Positions 21,669 to 33,755 of a DNA stretch of 64,000 bases are shown in pieces (position 1 is the stretch's first letter; the number at the start of each line of letters is the position of its first letter). The notes below the pieces were generated by a model, which searched no databases, was not told where the DNA came from, and saw only the letters and a program-made list of their open reading frames with translations. The DNA is taken from contig JANFNE010000009.1 of assembly GCA_024867545.1 (NCBI GenBank), positions 248,001-312,000 on the forward strand. The letters are read 5' to 3'. The position numbers and the translations under genes are program-made. The stretch is from Phytopythium helicoides. Its lineage: Eukaryota > Oomycota > Peronosporomycetes > Pythiales > Pythiaceae.

Positions 21669-24600
21669 TCAAAAAACGCTCGCAGCGACTAGGATTGACT
21701 GCAACAGCTGCGACGCGATCTCCTTGACTAGGATCATGCTGTTCTCGTCTTGCGCGAGTGCATGGACAACTGGGTGTAGGTTGTACTCGACAAGAAACTG
21801 GATCGGCGATGTATGCGACTCGAAAAGGCTCTTGAGAATCTTGAGTAAGTTCTTACGCACGATAGCCTTCGGTACGAGGCGTAAGCGGCGAAGCAACTCT
21901 GTGACAAATAGTCCGTTGCGTCCAAATGACTGGTTGATAGGAACCGAACGACTCATGATCTCCAGGGTCGGCTCTAGCAGATTCTCGAGCTCCGAGTCTT
22001 GCGCATTCTGGAAACACGAGACTAGCTTCATCATATTGGCAGGAAGCAGTAGCACATTCTCCATCTTAGCTGTGTCATGGGCTAGCCAAACGCTGATCGA
22101 TTTGACTGCGTCCATCTGCCAGTACGGATCGTTGAGTAAATCCAAGAAGATCGATGCAACACCACATGACCACAAATGCGCGCGTGCCGTTGGAGAAGCG
22201 TGCGCCAAGTCGCAAAGAATTGGCAGTGCAAACTGCTTGAGGGGGCTGCTGTCGCGGATTACCTTGATCAGCGACGGGACAATGCCAGCCTGTGCTGCAT
22301 GAGTTTGTCGGTTTCTGTTGATACGGCACAAGTAGAACATGGTTTGCAACACAATGTTCTCAACCTCCCGCTGCTTGACATCACTTGATGAAGTTGCGGA
22401 TCCTGCAACCTGACCCTGCAGCTGGAGGCGACTCAGCTTCTTGCTCATTCAGCAGACGAACGAGGGTTGGGATAGTTCCTGCACGATCCAGTTTCTCCAG
22501 AGTTAATGGGTCCATGCTCAGATTTCGGAAACACTTGAGAACTTTAACCATCGCGGCGACGTATTCACTCGAATGGCTGAGTAAGCGTGCGTAGGTTTCT
22601 TCCCGCGGCGACCTATTATCGTTCAAGAAGAGTGCGTTCGCACCAGGCCGCAATGCCTTTAGCATCCCTTCGAGCACCGCACCATCACACATGTGCTCCT
22701 TCACGACGCCATCACCTTGAGAGAAAAGCAGCAAGATATCACAGAAGCTGTTGAGTTCCTCAACAGTCCAGTTATTCTTCTGAGGCGGATTGGATTGCGA
22801 CGACGAAGATAAGTCGTGGGCGCTGACTGCTTTCTGGTCCATCTCCAGTGTGCCTACAGCCGACACAACTTCGTTGAAAACCGCGACAAATCGCCGCAGA
22901 AGTCCTGCCTTGACAAACAGACGGCAAATGTCGTTCTTCGGGATTGTTTGGAGGTTGAACACACTCAGAGTTCCGTCCAACGCAATGCGAACCAGGTCGA
23001 TTTCGCTGCTGCTCGTACCCACCGAATCCCTGTCAAGAGTGAAAAAGTCGACGAGAACCGGAAGGCCACCGCAAGCGACAAACATTTGCAGAGTCAAAGT
23101 GCTTGTCTTGCAGCTCTGACGAACGAACTTGGCAGCTTCGAGGCGAACAGCCAGCGAGCTGTCAGTGTCATTGAAGGCACCATAAGCAGAGCCGTGGTGC
23201 CACCCTGATGTACCAGAGGATAAGAATGGATTGTGTTGCTTCGTGAGCTTGATGATCACAGGAATCAAGCCCACAAGTGCAAGATTTTCCTGGAATTTCT
23301 GGTTGTCCTCTACGATCTGGTGGAGGTTATCATGGCACGTAAATGTACCGCACACTATGCTCTCAGTAAGCAACAACTACGAACGCACCATGTTGATAAC
23401 CTTGAGCACTGCGTGTAGCACATCAGCTTTCTTCATTTCAAGGGCCTCCATGATGTTCGGCACGACACCCGGTTGTGACATCAAATCACGGCGTAAGGTT
23501 GCATGCGTGCGGAAAATCTCTTCCTAGACATGGACAAAATACAAGTTAGCGCCCGAGCTTCTTCTTCGTGAGGTGAGTCAAAGTAGACGCGTACCAGGTT
23601 GCTGCACGCTTCTAAGATGACCTGGTCATCCATGCTAGGGTCGAGTAGCGACAAAAGGTCCACGACACGAGCTGTCACTTTCAGGTTCGCGTCGCGCATC
23701 GTCGAGTAGTCAAAGTCAAGTTCATCTCCAAAGATATTCTCTTGCTGTGAGCTTCCAAGAGATGACGACGAGTCGCGAAAACCATTCGCAGATGAGGGCG
23801 TCGCACTATTCGTGTGTAGCACTAGACCACGATCCGCAGGGAGGACGATGCCGGACTCGAAATTGCCAGCCTCTTCCTGTTCGTCCTGGAATTTGCTTAG
23901 GGTAAGTTTATTGAGGGAATGGTCCCTCCTCATCTCACTTTGCTTTCGTGCTGCAGCTTCGACAAGCTCGTCTTCATCAAGATCGGCAAAATCAATCTCC
24001 TCATCGTCATTCTCCACGAACTCTTGCAACTTGGTGATTCGCTTTGTTTTTGGAACCAACGCCGACCGATCCCATGACCGTGAAGCACGCTCGTCCCTTG
24101 ACTCATTGCCGAGGGTATCTGCAGATCGTGGCACTGAGCATCTTGACGTAGGAGTTGGGTCGGATGTTTTGGTCGCATCCTCGTCGTCCCATGCGTCGTC
24201 AGCGAGTAGCGCACTTGCATCTTCTGTTGAAAGCTTGAAGACATTTAGGGGCGTAGGAGGAAGCAGCGATGAACTTGGCGTGGAGCTGGCGCTGGCTGTC
24301 CATCTTGAGCTTTCCGTTGGAGTCGTCAACGACAAAGGGGTTGGAGCAGCATCAACTCCGAACTCATCATCCCAGTTCTCTGCTTCTTCATCTTCTTCTT
24401 CAACGGGTACCGGTTGACTGGTTGGCTTGTTGTTTGACGTAGGAGCACCACCGTCAGCGGTCGAAGAGTTTTTCTCGTACAGCTTGATAGTATTGAGGAC
24501 CGCATTGCGGTCATTCGTCGACGTGACGTTCTCCGCGATCAGTTGCGTGCTCTGTTCGACTTTGTTCTTTGGAATCTGTGCTATCCACGGATGCTGCAGT

Positions 24601-25681
24601 AGTTCCATTGCGGAACTCCGCAGACGAGGTTCCTTCATGAAGCATTTCATGATGAAGTCATGCAAAGCCTTATTTTTGGATGCATGGCGTAGTGGTGTTA
24701 GTCAACTAACGTTTGAAAGACATTCCCTCCGACTGACAGCCCGTACCGGTGATATCCGTTCTGGTAGCGGTGGGTGGTCATCCTGCACGATTCGGAAAAG
24801 TGCTGCCATGGGTGCCAGATCAAAGTATGGCGGCTTGGTCGATAGCAACTCGATGATCGTGCACCCCACACTCCAAATGTCTGATGATGTCGACCACCCG
24901 GCCATCTCGATTACCTCAGGGGCCACTGCACATCAAATTGGTTAGTTACTTGTTCACGAATTGTCTTGAAGGTCCAGCGCTTACTCCAGTACGGCGAGCC
25001 GACGACATCGTCAGCCTTTTGCGTCTCGCTGAGCTTGATGGCGACGCCAAAGTCTGCGAGCTTTACAAGTCCCTCTTTCGTGGTGAGGATGTTGGCACCT
25101 TTGACGTCGCGGTGCAGCACGCCTTGTTCATGGAGATATGCGAGTCCTCGCAGCACCTGCGTGATGTACATGGCCACGAGCGTCTCGGACAGCGATCCAA
25201 AGCGCTTGACGAACTGCGCAAGCGAGCCGTTCTCCATGTACTCGAGCACAATGTACAGGCACGCCTGCGTCTTAATCGTGTCGTGGTACTTGACAATATT
25301 CTCGTGGTTGAGCTTCTTGAGCAGGCTGATCTCGCTCTCAATGGACAGCAGCTCGTCCTTGTCAATGTCCCGCAGCGACACCTGCTTGATCGCCACTGAG
25401 CGTCCATTCCTCAAATCCAGCGCCGCGTACACGACTCCAAAGCCTCCTCGTCCAATCTCCGACCCAAGTTGCTGTCCAAAACTCTCCATGAGCCCCGCAA
25501 TCGCCACTAACTCCTCCATTTCAATCAAACGCACGTAGTGGTCGCCAACGATGCGCACCAGGTCCTCCGCGCGCCGAGACGAAGCCGCAGAGCCCGCCGA
25601 CCCGCCAGGCGCCAGCCCAGAAGCCCCGCGAGCCCCTGGAGGAGCCGCGTGACGACCCGGCGACCGCTTGCTGCTGCTCAT
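21669..25681 (-). CDS. Cdc7/SepH/MAP3K-epsilon type STE protein kinase with Arm-like C-terminal half
   Basis: Exons 25681-24985, 24925-24747, 24668-23595, 23523-23389 and 23316-21669. The kinase domain (about residues 55-310) is complete: [45 protein letters not shown] restored across intron 1, and the HPWIAQI end of a STE11-class kinase. An acidic linker (WDDEFGVD and a second WDDED) is followed by an Arm/HEAT-like region with [35 protein letters not shown] and [23 protein letters not shown], the pattern of plant MAP3K-epsilon and yeast Cdc7 (septation/mitotic-exit signalling). A one-base shift is needed near 22400-22412 (GGTTGC to GGTGC). ATG at 25681 chosen; the frame runs on upstream without ATG. 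Probably acts in cell division signalling (inference). Confidence 0.9.
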
Positions 25682-25886
25682 GGCGCCAACCGCGCGGACA
25701 TCCAGCGCCTCGAGAAAGGCGGTCGGGATCACATGGCTCCCTTGCAAAAAATTTGGGGAGATACTTAATCGGGAGACCAGTACCACCCGCGCATTATGAT
25801 GGACTTTAACGGGAGAGGGGAGGGAGAGGCGAACTACGTTGGGAGAATTTACATATATGACCGGTATCGCTTCAACTTGAAGTGCA

Positions 25887-28800
25887 TCATCGCGGGCCGC
25901 GGAGGAAGGCCCCCGCGGCGCCTGCGCTGGTGGTCGGACGAGAGGAGTTGTCTACAGGTGCGTCTGAGAGAGAAAGCACCTGCGTGTTGTCGTAGAACGT
26001 CACGCTCTCCTCGAGAGAGTCCTCGGGGAGGTAGATGTTGCTCGACTCGGCCTCGACGACGTCCAGGTCGTCCGTGAACAGCATCGTCTGCGTCATGTTG
26101 GCGGCGGCAGCAGCGGCTTCTGCTTGCTCGAATCGCTTTCGACGTAGACGGCGGTTGTCTAGCGACCCAGCGAGATCTGAGTCGCTGCCGTCAGCCGTGA
26201 GTTCTAAGGGCGGCGCCTGACGAAGGACGCCGTGGAAGATGAGCACGTCATCCATGAAGATTTCAAACTCGCGTACCCCACGTGCGGGGGTCTTGCTGTA
26301 ATTCCACAAGCGGATTTTGGAGATGGTCACGGGCTCGTTGAAGAACAGTACGAGCTTGTTGCTCTGGGTCGGTGTGAATGGTGCGAGCCACATATGGCGG
26401 TCGTCGTACGTGTTGTTTACACCGTCATATAGTTTGTCGAGTGTGCGTACATCATGGATGGCACCGGGTTCTTTTAAGATATTGATGTCGCGCGGTTGAG
26501 CATCGATCATCTCTGCGCTCAGCTCGATTAGAGCGTTGTTTCGGTCGTACAGCTCAACACCATTAAGACCGAGATAGTGTTTGTCCCCCCACGTTGATAG
26601 GAAAACGAATTTGACAATGTAGCCTGTCGGAAAGAGCGGAGTCTGGTACTGCTGAAAGATTTCCGATATCGGCCTCATCGCTGACATTGATCGACTCGCA
26701 TTTGTCCGATTGTTGGACTGAGGTGCTTCCGCGCGTCGCGACGATGCATCTACTAGCTCGCTTGACTCTTTGCTACTCAGGCAGCGAGTGCTCGGTACAT
26801 TTTGTTCCTCCGACCCTGGCTGTGCTGTACTTTCAGAATGTTGCGAATGCTTTTCAGGACGATCATGCGCCACTGAAGCGTCTTTATGTGCGAAACCAAC
26901 TTGCGCTTTTGGTGCCATGCATTGGTGTGGTTGGTTGCGAAAGTACAAGAACTGACCAAAGTCAAAATCAGTGACGTTGCCTGGTGCTTTTCGAAGCGAG
27001 AAGCGAGCATAGCTGACGCCATCCACCACCACCGTGATCTGCTTTACGCCCTTGAACGAATCCTCGAGCGATGAATTGTAATTCCACACTTTAAGGGCTC
27101 GCAGCGCGGTTTTTGCCCCGAAATCGATTTTGATCGCTCGCGAGGTACCCAAGGCTTCTTGGAGCTGGCTGCACCACATATCTTTTGGGTCAATCGACAA
27201 GTGTCGTGCTCCGTGTGTTCGCACGAGGCGTTCGATCATAGCCAACGTAGAGCTATTGTGTGCGCCGCCAGCTCCGGCTGATACAGTCGCCATATCCATT
27301 TTCAACGGGCTGTAGTTGCCATCCAAAAACTCAATGCCAGCAAGACCAATCTCGTATGGATCTCCCCAGTTCGCTTCCAGTACTATACTAACTCTTCGAC
27401 AATAGAGCGGGCGCTCATTCATCATTTGGTCCAGTGCGATTGGCGCTGTGCATGGCCGCAGAGGCGGGGGCCGTAGCAGAATCGTTATCAAATGAGGGCA
27501 TTTTGAGCCCTTTCGGTAATGGAGTGACAGGTGCATAAGCTGTCGCGGCCGAACTGCTGCCTCCAGTCCCATCACTCCCCGGGACATTTACATGCAATCC
27601 ACTCCTGGCTGCTGCTCGGCTGGCTCGGTTGCCGGTTTTGGGTCGCTCAAGCGTACGCGTGTCAACCCGCTCACCGACCGTGTCTCCATCTCCATTTGCT
27701 TGACGGCAAGTTGATCCTCCTCCAACTGCTGTTCCGACGATATGCTGCTGCCTGTCGTATTTCTCGATCAAATCCAGGATCTGCGCGTTTGTGGTAAACA
27801 GGATGCATTCATGGCATGCGTCCACGTCTTCAACGACGCTCCCAGGTGCGCGGCGGATTTCGCCTTTGAAGATGGGTTTTCCGTCCAACGAGATTTCCAC
27901 GTAGCGCACACCGCGGTACGAGTGAATTCGAGTCGTGTTGTAGTTCCACACACGAATCATTGAAAGTGCCAATGGATAGTCCAGGTCGACATAGATATAG
28001 TGATTCTGACCACGGGTAAATGGCGCAAGCCACGCGTGCAGCTCGTCACATGTGAAGTTGTGGCCATCCACAAGCTTGTCAACAGTCCGTGGATCTAATC
28101 GATCCCCGTGGTCGAGAATGTTTAAGTCCGGAGGATCGGCAGAAAGCTGCTGGTCCACATCGGATAAATACACTGCGTGCCCCGTGTGGTCAAATAGCTC
28201 AATGCCCATGAGGCCGACATAGAACGGGTCTCCCCAAGTTGATAAAATGTTGAAGACAAGATGTTGGCCTCGTGGAAGCTCGGGGATCCGGAAGAGCTCG
28301 GTCATGGAAGTGGCTGTCATTGGTGACGTCGACTTCGCTGAAGACTGCTGGTGCTCCTTCGCCGTGGCCGGCTTGGCATCAAGCCTTTTCTTCGCTGGGG
28401 CATTTGATGGCTCTGAAATGTCCATCGAACAATCCATCTCTTCGTCATCCATGGATGCGTCGGGCTCGTTCTCCTCGACAAACTCTTCGATGTTAACAAA
28501 GTGAACGTTGCCTAGATAGTCCCAGGGTGTCAACACATCCACAACGCCTCATACACTCAATTGAACACCAGGCGTACCTTCAGGGTCAGCAAGTGTTCGC
28601 ATCACGGATGTCTTTGTCGATAACTCGCGACTGCGGTTCGTCTTGTCAAAAAACTCGAGCGACCGAAGGGACTCCATGAGCGATTGCTTTACGCGTCTAC
28701 CAGAGCATTCGTGTCAGATGCTAACATTGACGAGCACGAGAACTCGATCGTACCTCGTTTTTTGGTCTGCAGGTTGCTGCCTCCCCCTCGGCCTCGCACG

Positions 28801-29160
28801 CCTTGGTGCCGCGTACACTGATTCTTTTGCAACAAAATCTCCTGGCTCATTCAAGTCTTTATGGAGCCCGATGGGTGCTCGCGGGCGAACCGCTGCCAGG
28901 GTCGGCCCACTCGTCTGCTGTTGCTGCGCCATGGGTCCTGATGACGCACTGGCTGCAGTGGTGGCGCTATGAAAACTCCCTCCATGCTGCTTAATTGTAG
29001 CTGAACGAGAGTCTATGAACTCAACGTTGGAGCGCCGTGGGCCAAGCGCAGGCACCTTCGGCGCATGGTTCGAGTCGCTGCTGAGCCACGAGGGCACCGA
29101 CTGCGGCCGCATCGCCAGCTCAAGCTTCGCCAGCGCGTCGAGCATCGGCTGCTCGTCCAT
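25887..29160 (-). CDS. KATNIP: KATNIP (KIAA0556) homologue, three DUF4457 repeats
   Basis: Exons 29160-28754, 28696-28578 and 28511-25887; GT-AG introns of 57 and 66 nt. After about 170 disordered residues come three copies of the DUF4457 module: roughly at 28300-27850 ([22 protein letters not shown] ... RVWNYN), 27400-26960 ([21 protein letters not shown] ... KVWNYN) and 26640-26220 ([20 protein letters not shown] ... RLWNYS). Each ends in a short strand before a small hydrophobic tail. One extra base near 27425-27460 (GCGCCAATC to GCGCAATC) breaks the frame between repeats 1 and 2. KATNIP binds katanin and microtubules and sits at the ciliary base in animals; a zoospore flagellar role is inferred. 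Gene divergent from the BED-finger gene with only 112 bp between the two starts. Confidence 0.92.
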
Positions 29161-29272
29161 CCCTCTCAGCTCGCAGGCAACTTGTCGCCACTGCCTCGCC
29201 GATGATGGAGCCGTTATCTTCGTTGAGAATAGTTGAGATGTGGTCGTCGACCGATATAGCGGTCACTTCAAC

Positions 29273-30223
29273 ATGAGCAGGATGGGTTCGCCGTGCACCG
29301 TCATGTGTCTGCTAGGTCCGACCAGTGGTCCCCCATCGACGCCACTAGAAGGCAGCGACAACATGGTCAAGCCGCTCAACCAGGAGTGGCAGCTCTTCGG
29401 GCAGCGCTACCGCGTCGAGGGGGCCAAGGGCGACAAGGTCGACTGCAACGCGTGCCACAAGCGCGTCTCGGCCGCCGTCAACCGCCTGCAGTCGCATTTG
29501 CGCAACTGTCCGGCGCGTTCGTCGCTTCCAGCGGCGTTGAGCAATGCTCTCGGCGCCAAAGCGGAGCTGCAGGGGCTCAATGGCGGCCACGTAGACAAGC
29601 TGCAGGTGCAGACGGAGCTCAGTGGCGCTGCGGTGGTCTCTGGTGATGTCGACTCGTCGGGGAGCGTGTATGTGGACGCTCAGGCGCTCAAGAGGCAGCG
29701 ACTGCTCTCACCTGGGGATGCGGTGGCAAGAGCCAGCCAGCAAGTGCGAGCGACGGCGACTTCTTCGAGCATTGATGAGCTGCTGACGGGGCTGTCCCCT
29801 TCGCCTTCGCTGGCGGCTCATTCGAATGCGTACACCAAGAGAAGGCTGGAAATTGAGGAGAAGCGGCTGGAGCTAGAGCTCAAGCGGGAGCAACGTGAGG
29901 CGCGCCGTGAACAGCTCGAGCTCGACATTCTGGAGACAAAGGCGCGCCGTGAGCAAGTCGAGCTCAAGAACGCCGAGGCCAATGCACGATTGCAGCGTAT
30001 CCAGGTCGAGAAGGAGAGTTACGAGTCCAAGGTGATGCTCGCGCTTTCACGCAAACAACTGCAAGACCAGGGCGTGGCCCAGGACGAGATCGACCGCATC
30101 CTGCCCATTTTGACAGCTGAAGATAGTTTAGTTCCAGCCACAACTGTCCGACCAGCCAGCGCGCACCCCGGTGCGTCCTACTCGATTGTGAACAGATCGC
30201 ACCATAATGCAGCCGAGTGTTGA
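29273..30223 (+). CDS. BED-type zinc-finger protein with C-terminal coiled coil
   Basis: 316 aa from ATG 29273 (ATG 29282 also possible). Residues about 38-80 form a BED-like finger: aromatic WQLFGQRYR, then CNACHKRVSAAVNRLQSHLRNC with C-x2-C...H-x4-C spacing. The centre is Ser/Ala-rich; residues about 195-270 are a strongly charged coiled coil (EIEEKRLELELKREQREARR). BED fingers bind DNA and are common in transposases and in host genes derived from them; there is no catalytic domain here, so a domesticated DNA-binding protein is likely. It shares a 112 bp divergent promoter with KATNIP. Confidence 0.8.
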   Translation: MSRMGSPCTVMCLLGPTSGPPSTPLEGSDNMVKPLNQEWQLFGQRYRVEGAKGDKVDCNACHKRVSAAVNRLQSHLRNCPARSSLPAALSNALGAKAELQGLNGGHVDKLQVQTELSGAAVVSGDVDSSGSVYVDAQALKRQRLLSPGDAVARASQQVRATATSSSIDELLTGLSPSPSLAAHSNAYTKRRLEIEEKRLELELKREQREARREQLELDILETKARREQVELKNAEANARLQRIQVEKESYESKVMLALSRKQLQDQGVAQDEIDRILPILTAEDSLVPATTVRPASAHPGASYSIVNRSHHNAAEC

Positions 30224-30449
30224 GTACTCCTTCGAGATTTTTATTCCCAGAGTGCTCGCCACGCTGCTTGGAAGAGCGGTCAACTTTGAGTTTGAGTTTG
30301 AATTGAAGTGCATGCAGCCTGATCTCAAAAGTTCAAAAAAGTTTCCTACTACACTAATTTCTCTCCTACATCCTGCGAAGTACAACATCCTACACCTCAC
30401 CCCTACTACCATCACAGCCTTTTTGATAAATACGCGCGCGCCATAGCGG

Positions 30450-32275
30450 TTACAGCTCCATGTACGACCTCACCGAGTCCATCGCTTGGTAGTAGTTTTC
30501 GCTGAAGATATGGCGAGATGTCACGCGCGTTGACCCGACATCGATCGAGTTTGCGATCGTATATGCCAGAGATCCAAGGCGAAGCATCACATCCTGGGCT
30601 GTTGGTCGCATGTACGGGCTTTGAGCCCAACATTCACGAATGATGTCGACAAACTCAGGTGGAGCGCGTCGAAGCAACACTGGCGGAAACTTCGGTCGCT
30701 CCCCGGCCGCCACCAAGGATCGAACCTGGTGATCGAACGCGATATCGCCAAAAGGCACAGCACCGTTCGTCAAAATCTCCCACAACGACATGCCGAAGCT
30801 GTACATGTCGGTTTCGCGGTTGAAGCGGCACTCGTTCGGGTTCTGCATGACTTCAGGTGCGTTCCATCGCCACGTGCCAGCGAAAGTGGTCAATGTCGAT
30901 GCGCCAATGTCAAGCCCGCCTCGAGTCGATAACATCGTCAACTTTTTCGTGGTAAAATCTGTTGCTATGCGCGAGATGCCAAAGTCCTGCATCACAAGAA
31001 AACGTTGTTGTCAGCGTTACCGTCGTCGACGTTGCGATGACGTGATTACGAACCGAAATCTTGGCAGTCCAATCTTCGGTTACAAGAATGTTGGACGCCT
31101 TTAAGTCGCGATGCAAGTAGATCGGGTCGCGGTTGTGCATGAATGCAAGCCCTTTGGCCGCCTCGAAAGCTAAGCGAACTTTGGTTGACCACTCGATGAG
31201 AGGATTGGCCTTGAGCACATCTCGTAGAGAGCCGCGAGCGCAAAACTCACTGCACTCATCAGCAAAAACAAGCGCAATGGTCAGTTACGATATCATCAGA
31301 TCACATCTGCGACTCAACGTACTTGACGAGACAAACGCTGCCCTTATACATCCCGAGCTTGATAAACAGCGTAATGTTGGGGTGGCAGAGTTTGGATGCT
31401 AGCACAGCTTCGTCGTAAAACTCGGACTGGATCTCCGACATGTGTGTCATGTACAGCTCTTCGGCGTCCTCCGGTACACCCTGCAACCGAATGCACTTCA
31501 TTGCGACCGTAATGCCGAGCCACTGGGCTTTGTAGACGATGGCGCTGGATCCTTCTCCAATCTTCACGACGGGTCCCTCGGTCACCATCTCAACCATAGG
31601 CCCACTCAGCGGTCCATTGGTCGAGTTGGTCGCCATTTTCGGATCGGCATCCTTCTCACTGTCGTGGCTCGATCGTGAACAGCAGGGCAGGCTCGTGCCG
31701 AAAAGAATAGCGTTCGCCACTGGAAGAAAGTAGTTGAGGGACTCGGCCACAATCCCTGCCGCCACTCGGTCGCGCCAGCAGAGTAGCACGATCGTGAACG
31801 GCATCGTGAAGAGCACTGCACAGATCCAGTAGCCAGTAAGTCTTCGAATGACGTTTCGGCCGTGCGTGTTGTCGTTCATCCTCGTGTGCGTGGCGAAGCG
31901 CACGTTGGAGCCGATGACAGTGAGCAGCGCACCCTGCATGACGAACAGCAGCAGCGCGTTCATCGTATACGTGAGCGGGATGGATGACAGTCCCGGTAGA
32001 CTCGCGTGCATGCAGCCGTATACGAGCGAGATGAGCACCGAGACGAGGAAGCTGCGCGACACCTGGAGCGACTCGACGTTGCCGACGCGCATGAGCAGCG
32101 AGAGGTTGGTGATCCAGTAGAGCGACATGAAGAAGCAGAAGCGCGAGAGGAGCGACATGATGAACTGCGCGGCTGGGATGTCGTTGTCGTCGGCATCTGC
32201 GCCGTGTCGGTCCTCGTACAGCCCGTAGTACGAGTACAGTCGTGCACCGCGTTTTCGACACCACTCATCCGCCAT
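30450..32275 (-). CDS. GPCR-TKL receptor kinase, 3' part (TM3-TM7 plus kinase), cut by transposon
   Basis: Exons (inside-out order of the + strand reversed) 32275-31323, 31249-31054 and 30986-30450. Residues 1-190 hold five membrane helices (FIMSLLSRFCFFMSLYWITN, SFLVSVLISLVYGCMHASL, MNALLLFVMQGALLTVIG, YWICAVLFTMPFTIVLLCW, SLNYFLPVANAILFG), followed by a complete TKL kinase: GEGSSAIVYKA, VAMKCIRL, LHRDLKASNIL, DFGISR, WNAPEVM, and the SFGMSLWEILT block. With the two helices encoded at 33997-33756 this makes seven TM helices plus a kinase, the GPCR-TKL 'bigram' known from oomycetes. The first 13 codons, including the ATG at 32275, come from the transposon's terminal repeat, so this frame's start is an accident of the insertion. 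The truncated protein may still be made from that ATG. Confidence 0.88.
32237..32262. repeat. Left terminal inverted repeat of the pogo/Tigger element
   Basis: Starts CAGTCGTGCACCGCG; pairs with the right end over about 25 bp with one mismatch (C against T at position 11). Preceded by TA. Confidence 0.9.
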
Positions 32276-32472
32276 GACCTCTCTACGCTGATTATTCCAT
32301 CATCCTGAGGTTTTTTCAAACCTATTGATATAGTGAAAATTGTGACTGGACCTCTACGGTAGTATACAGTAAATTGCAGAACACCGAGGAGGAATGACAC
32401 GTCCACCCAGCCCGAGTTGTGCATCCATCAAATCGACTTCAACAGCATTGAGATCCAGCATCATTTGTCAAG

Positions 32473-33660
32473 ATGACACCTCCGAACCACAGCAAGCGCA
32501 TGAAGAAGAACTACATCACTCTGAGTATTGACGAGAAGCTCAAGCTGTGCGAGAAGGCGGCCACCGAGCCATCACTCAAGCCAGCAGAGCTTGGTCGCTG
32601 GGCGGGCCGAGAGTTCAAAAAGCCTCATGCGGTCCCACGGACCACCGTCATCGGCATTCTCAAGAAGGCACACGAGTACGAGAGCCACACGGGGCCCCTC
32701 GGTACCCGCAAGCGGCTGTGCAAGGCGAGGACGCGGCACTTTGATGCTCGCCTCTTGGACCTCATGGAGAGGTACAAGAGGTGGCACAAGGACGCCACGA
32801 TCTCCGGGAAGACAGCACTGAAGATGGCACAGCGGTGTGATGGTGGAAATTGTTCGTGGACACGCGGCTGGTTGTACCGGTTCCAGCAACGCACTGGCAT
32901 GTGGTTCGCCGAGCGCCATGGTGAGGCCGCGTCGGTCGACATGGAGGAGGTTGAGGCTGGACGGTCACATCTTCGAGCAATCATAGCCGAGTATGAGGCG
33001 TGCAACATATATAACATGGACGAGACGTCCTTCTTCTACGAGATGGAGCCGCGCGGCACATTGACGACAGACAAGAATATCAAAGGCAAGAAGACGAGCA
33101 AGAAGCGGATCACCATGGCTGTGGCTGCAAATGCTGATGGCAGCGATCGGCTGCCTCTCCTGTTCATTGGAAAGGCCAAAGTGCCTGTTCCCCTGCGCGG
33201 TCATGACGTTTTTGAGGAGCTTGGTGTCGAGTACACCAGCAGCGGAAAAGCATGGATGAACACTGAGATCTTCCAGGACTGGTTGCTTGCGCTGAACGAC
33301 GAGATGAAAAGCCAGCAGCGTCGCATCCTCCTGCTGGTTGATAACGTCTCAACACACAACAACGACAACCTCATGCTGTCGCACGTTCGACTGGAAAAGC
33401 TACCCCCAAACACAACTGCGGTGCTCCAGCCATGCGACCAAGGCATCATCAAAGCCGTGAAGGATCACTACCACGACACCAAGAGCAATGCCGAGCTTGA
33501 AGCGTTCTTCAACGGCGAGGAGTACTCCCCCGTGAACATCTACTCTGCTATGAAGTATTGTGCTGAGGGGTGGCAACAGGTGTCATCCAAAACGATTCGA
33601 AATTGCTGGTCACACACTGGGCTGATCAACAAGATGGATCTAGGCTTGATCCTCTCATAA
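32473..33660 (+). CDS. pogo/Tigger-family transposase (CENP-B-like DNA binding, DDE endonuclease)
   Basis: Uninterrupted 395 aa. The N-terminus (YITLSIDEKLKLCEKA ... TTVIGILKKA) is a CENP-B-N/psq helix-turn-helix; a second CENPB-type domain follows (TISGKTALKMAQRC ... WLYRFQQRTGM). The DDE_1 catalytic core has YNMDET (Asp 1), LLLVDNVSTH (Asp 2) and LQPCDQGIIKAVK (Asp 3), so all three acidic residues are kept. The C-terminal IYSAMKYCAEGWQQV ... NCWSHTGL block is typical of Tigger. Length is at the short end of the family. It is the only gene of the 1.5 kb element. Confidence 0.95.
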   Translation: MTPPNHSKRMKKNYITLSIDEKLKLCEKAATEPSLKPAELGRWAGREFKKPHAVPRTTVIGILKKAHEYESHTGPLGTRKRLCKARTRHFDARLLDLMERYKRWHKDATISGKTALKMAQRCDGGNCSWTRGWLYRFQQRTGMWFAERHGEAASVDMEEVEAGRSHLRAIIAEYEACNIYNMDETSFFYEMEPRGTLTTDKNIKGKKTSKKRITMAVAANADGSDRLPLLFIGKAKVPVPLRGHDVFEELGVEYTSSGKAWMNTEIFQDWLLALNDEMKSQQRRILLLVDNVSTHNNDNLMLSHVRLEKLPPNTTAVLQPCDQGIIKAVKDHYHDTKSNAELEAFFNGEEYSPVNIYSAMKYCAEGWQQVSSKTIRNCWSHTGLINKMDLGLILS

Positions 33661-33729
33661 TATCAATACTTTAGTTTGTTTTGCAACCTCTGCAATTTTT
33701 ATTTACCTGAAAGAAACGATGTGTGCAAC

Positions 33730-33755
33730 AGTGTCGAAAACGCGATGCACGACTG
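33730..33755. repeat. Right terminal inverted repeat of the pogo/Tigger element
   Basis: Reverse complement begins CAGTCGTGCATCGCG; followed by the TA duplication at 33756-33757. Confidence 0.9.

Larger units (their letters stand above)
32237..33755 (+). mobile_element. pogo/Tigger-like (Tc1/mariner superfamily) DNA transposon, complete
   Basis: 1519 bp bounded by terminal inverted repeats of about 25 bp that begin CAGTCGTGCA[C/T]CGCG and differ at a single base, and flanked by TA on both sides (32235-32236 and 33756-33757), the target duplication of this superfamily. The single gene inside is an intact DDD transposase. The near-perfect ends and intact frame suggest recent movement. It lies in the coding region of the GPCR-TKL kinase gene, on the opposite strand. 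Confidence 0.92.

Noticed and set aside
32370..33715. Closer terminal repeats (CAGTAAAT...TGCAG against CAGGTAAATAAAAATTGCAG)
   Set aside because: Weak match without target duplication; the outer repeats at 32237 and 33755 are almost perfect and flanked by TA.
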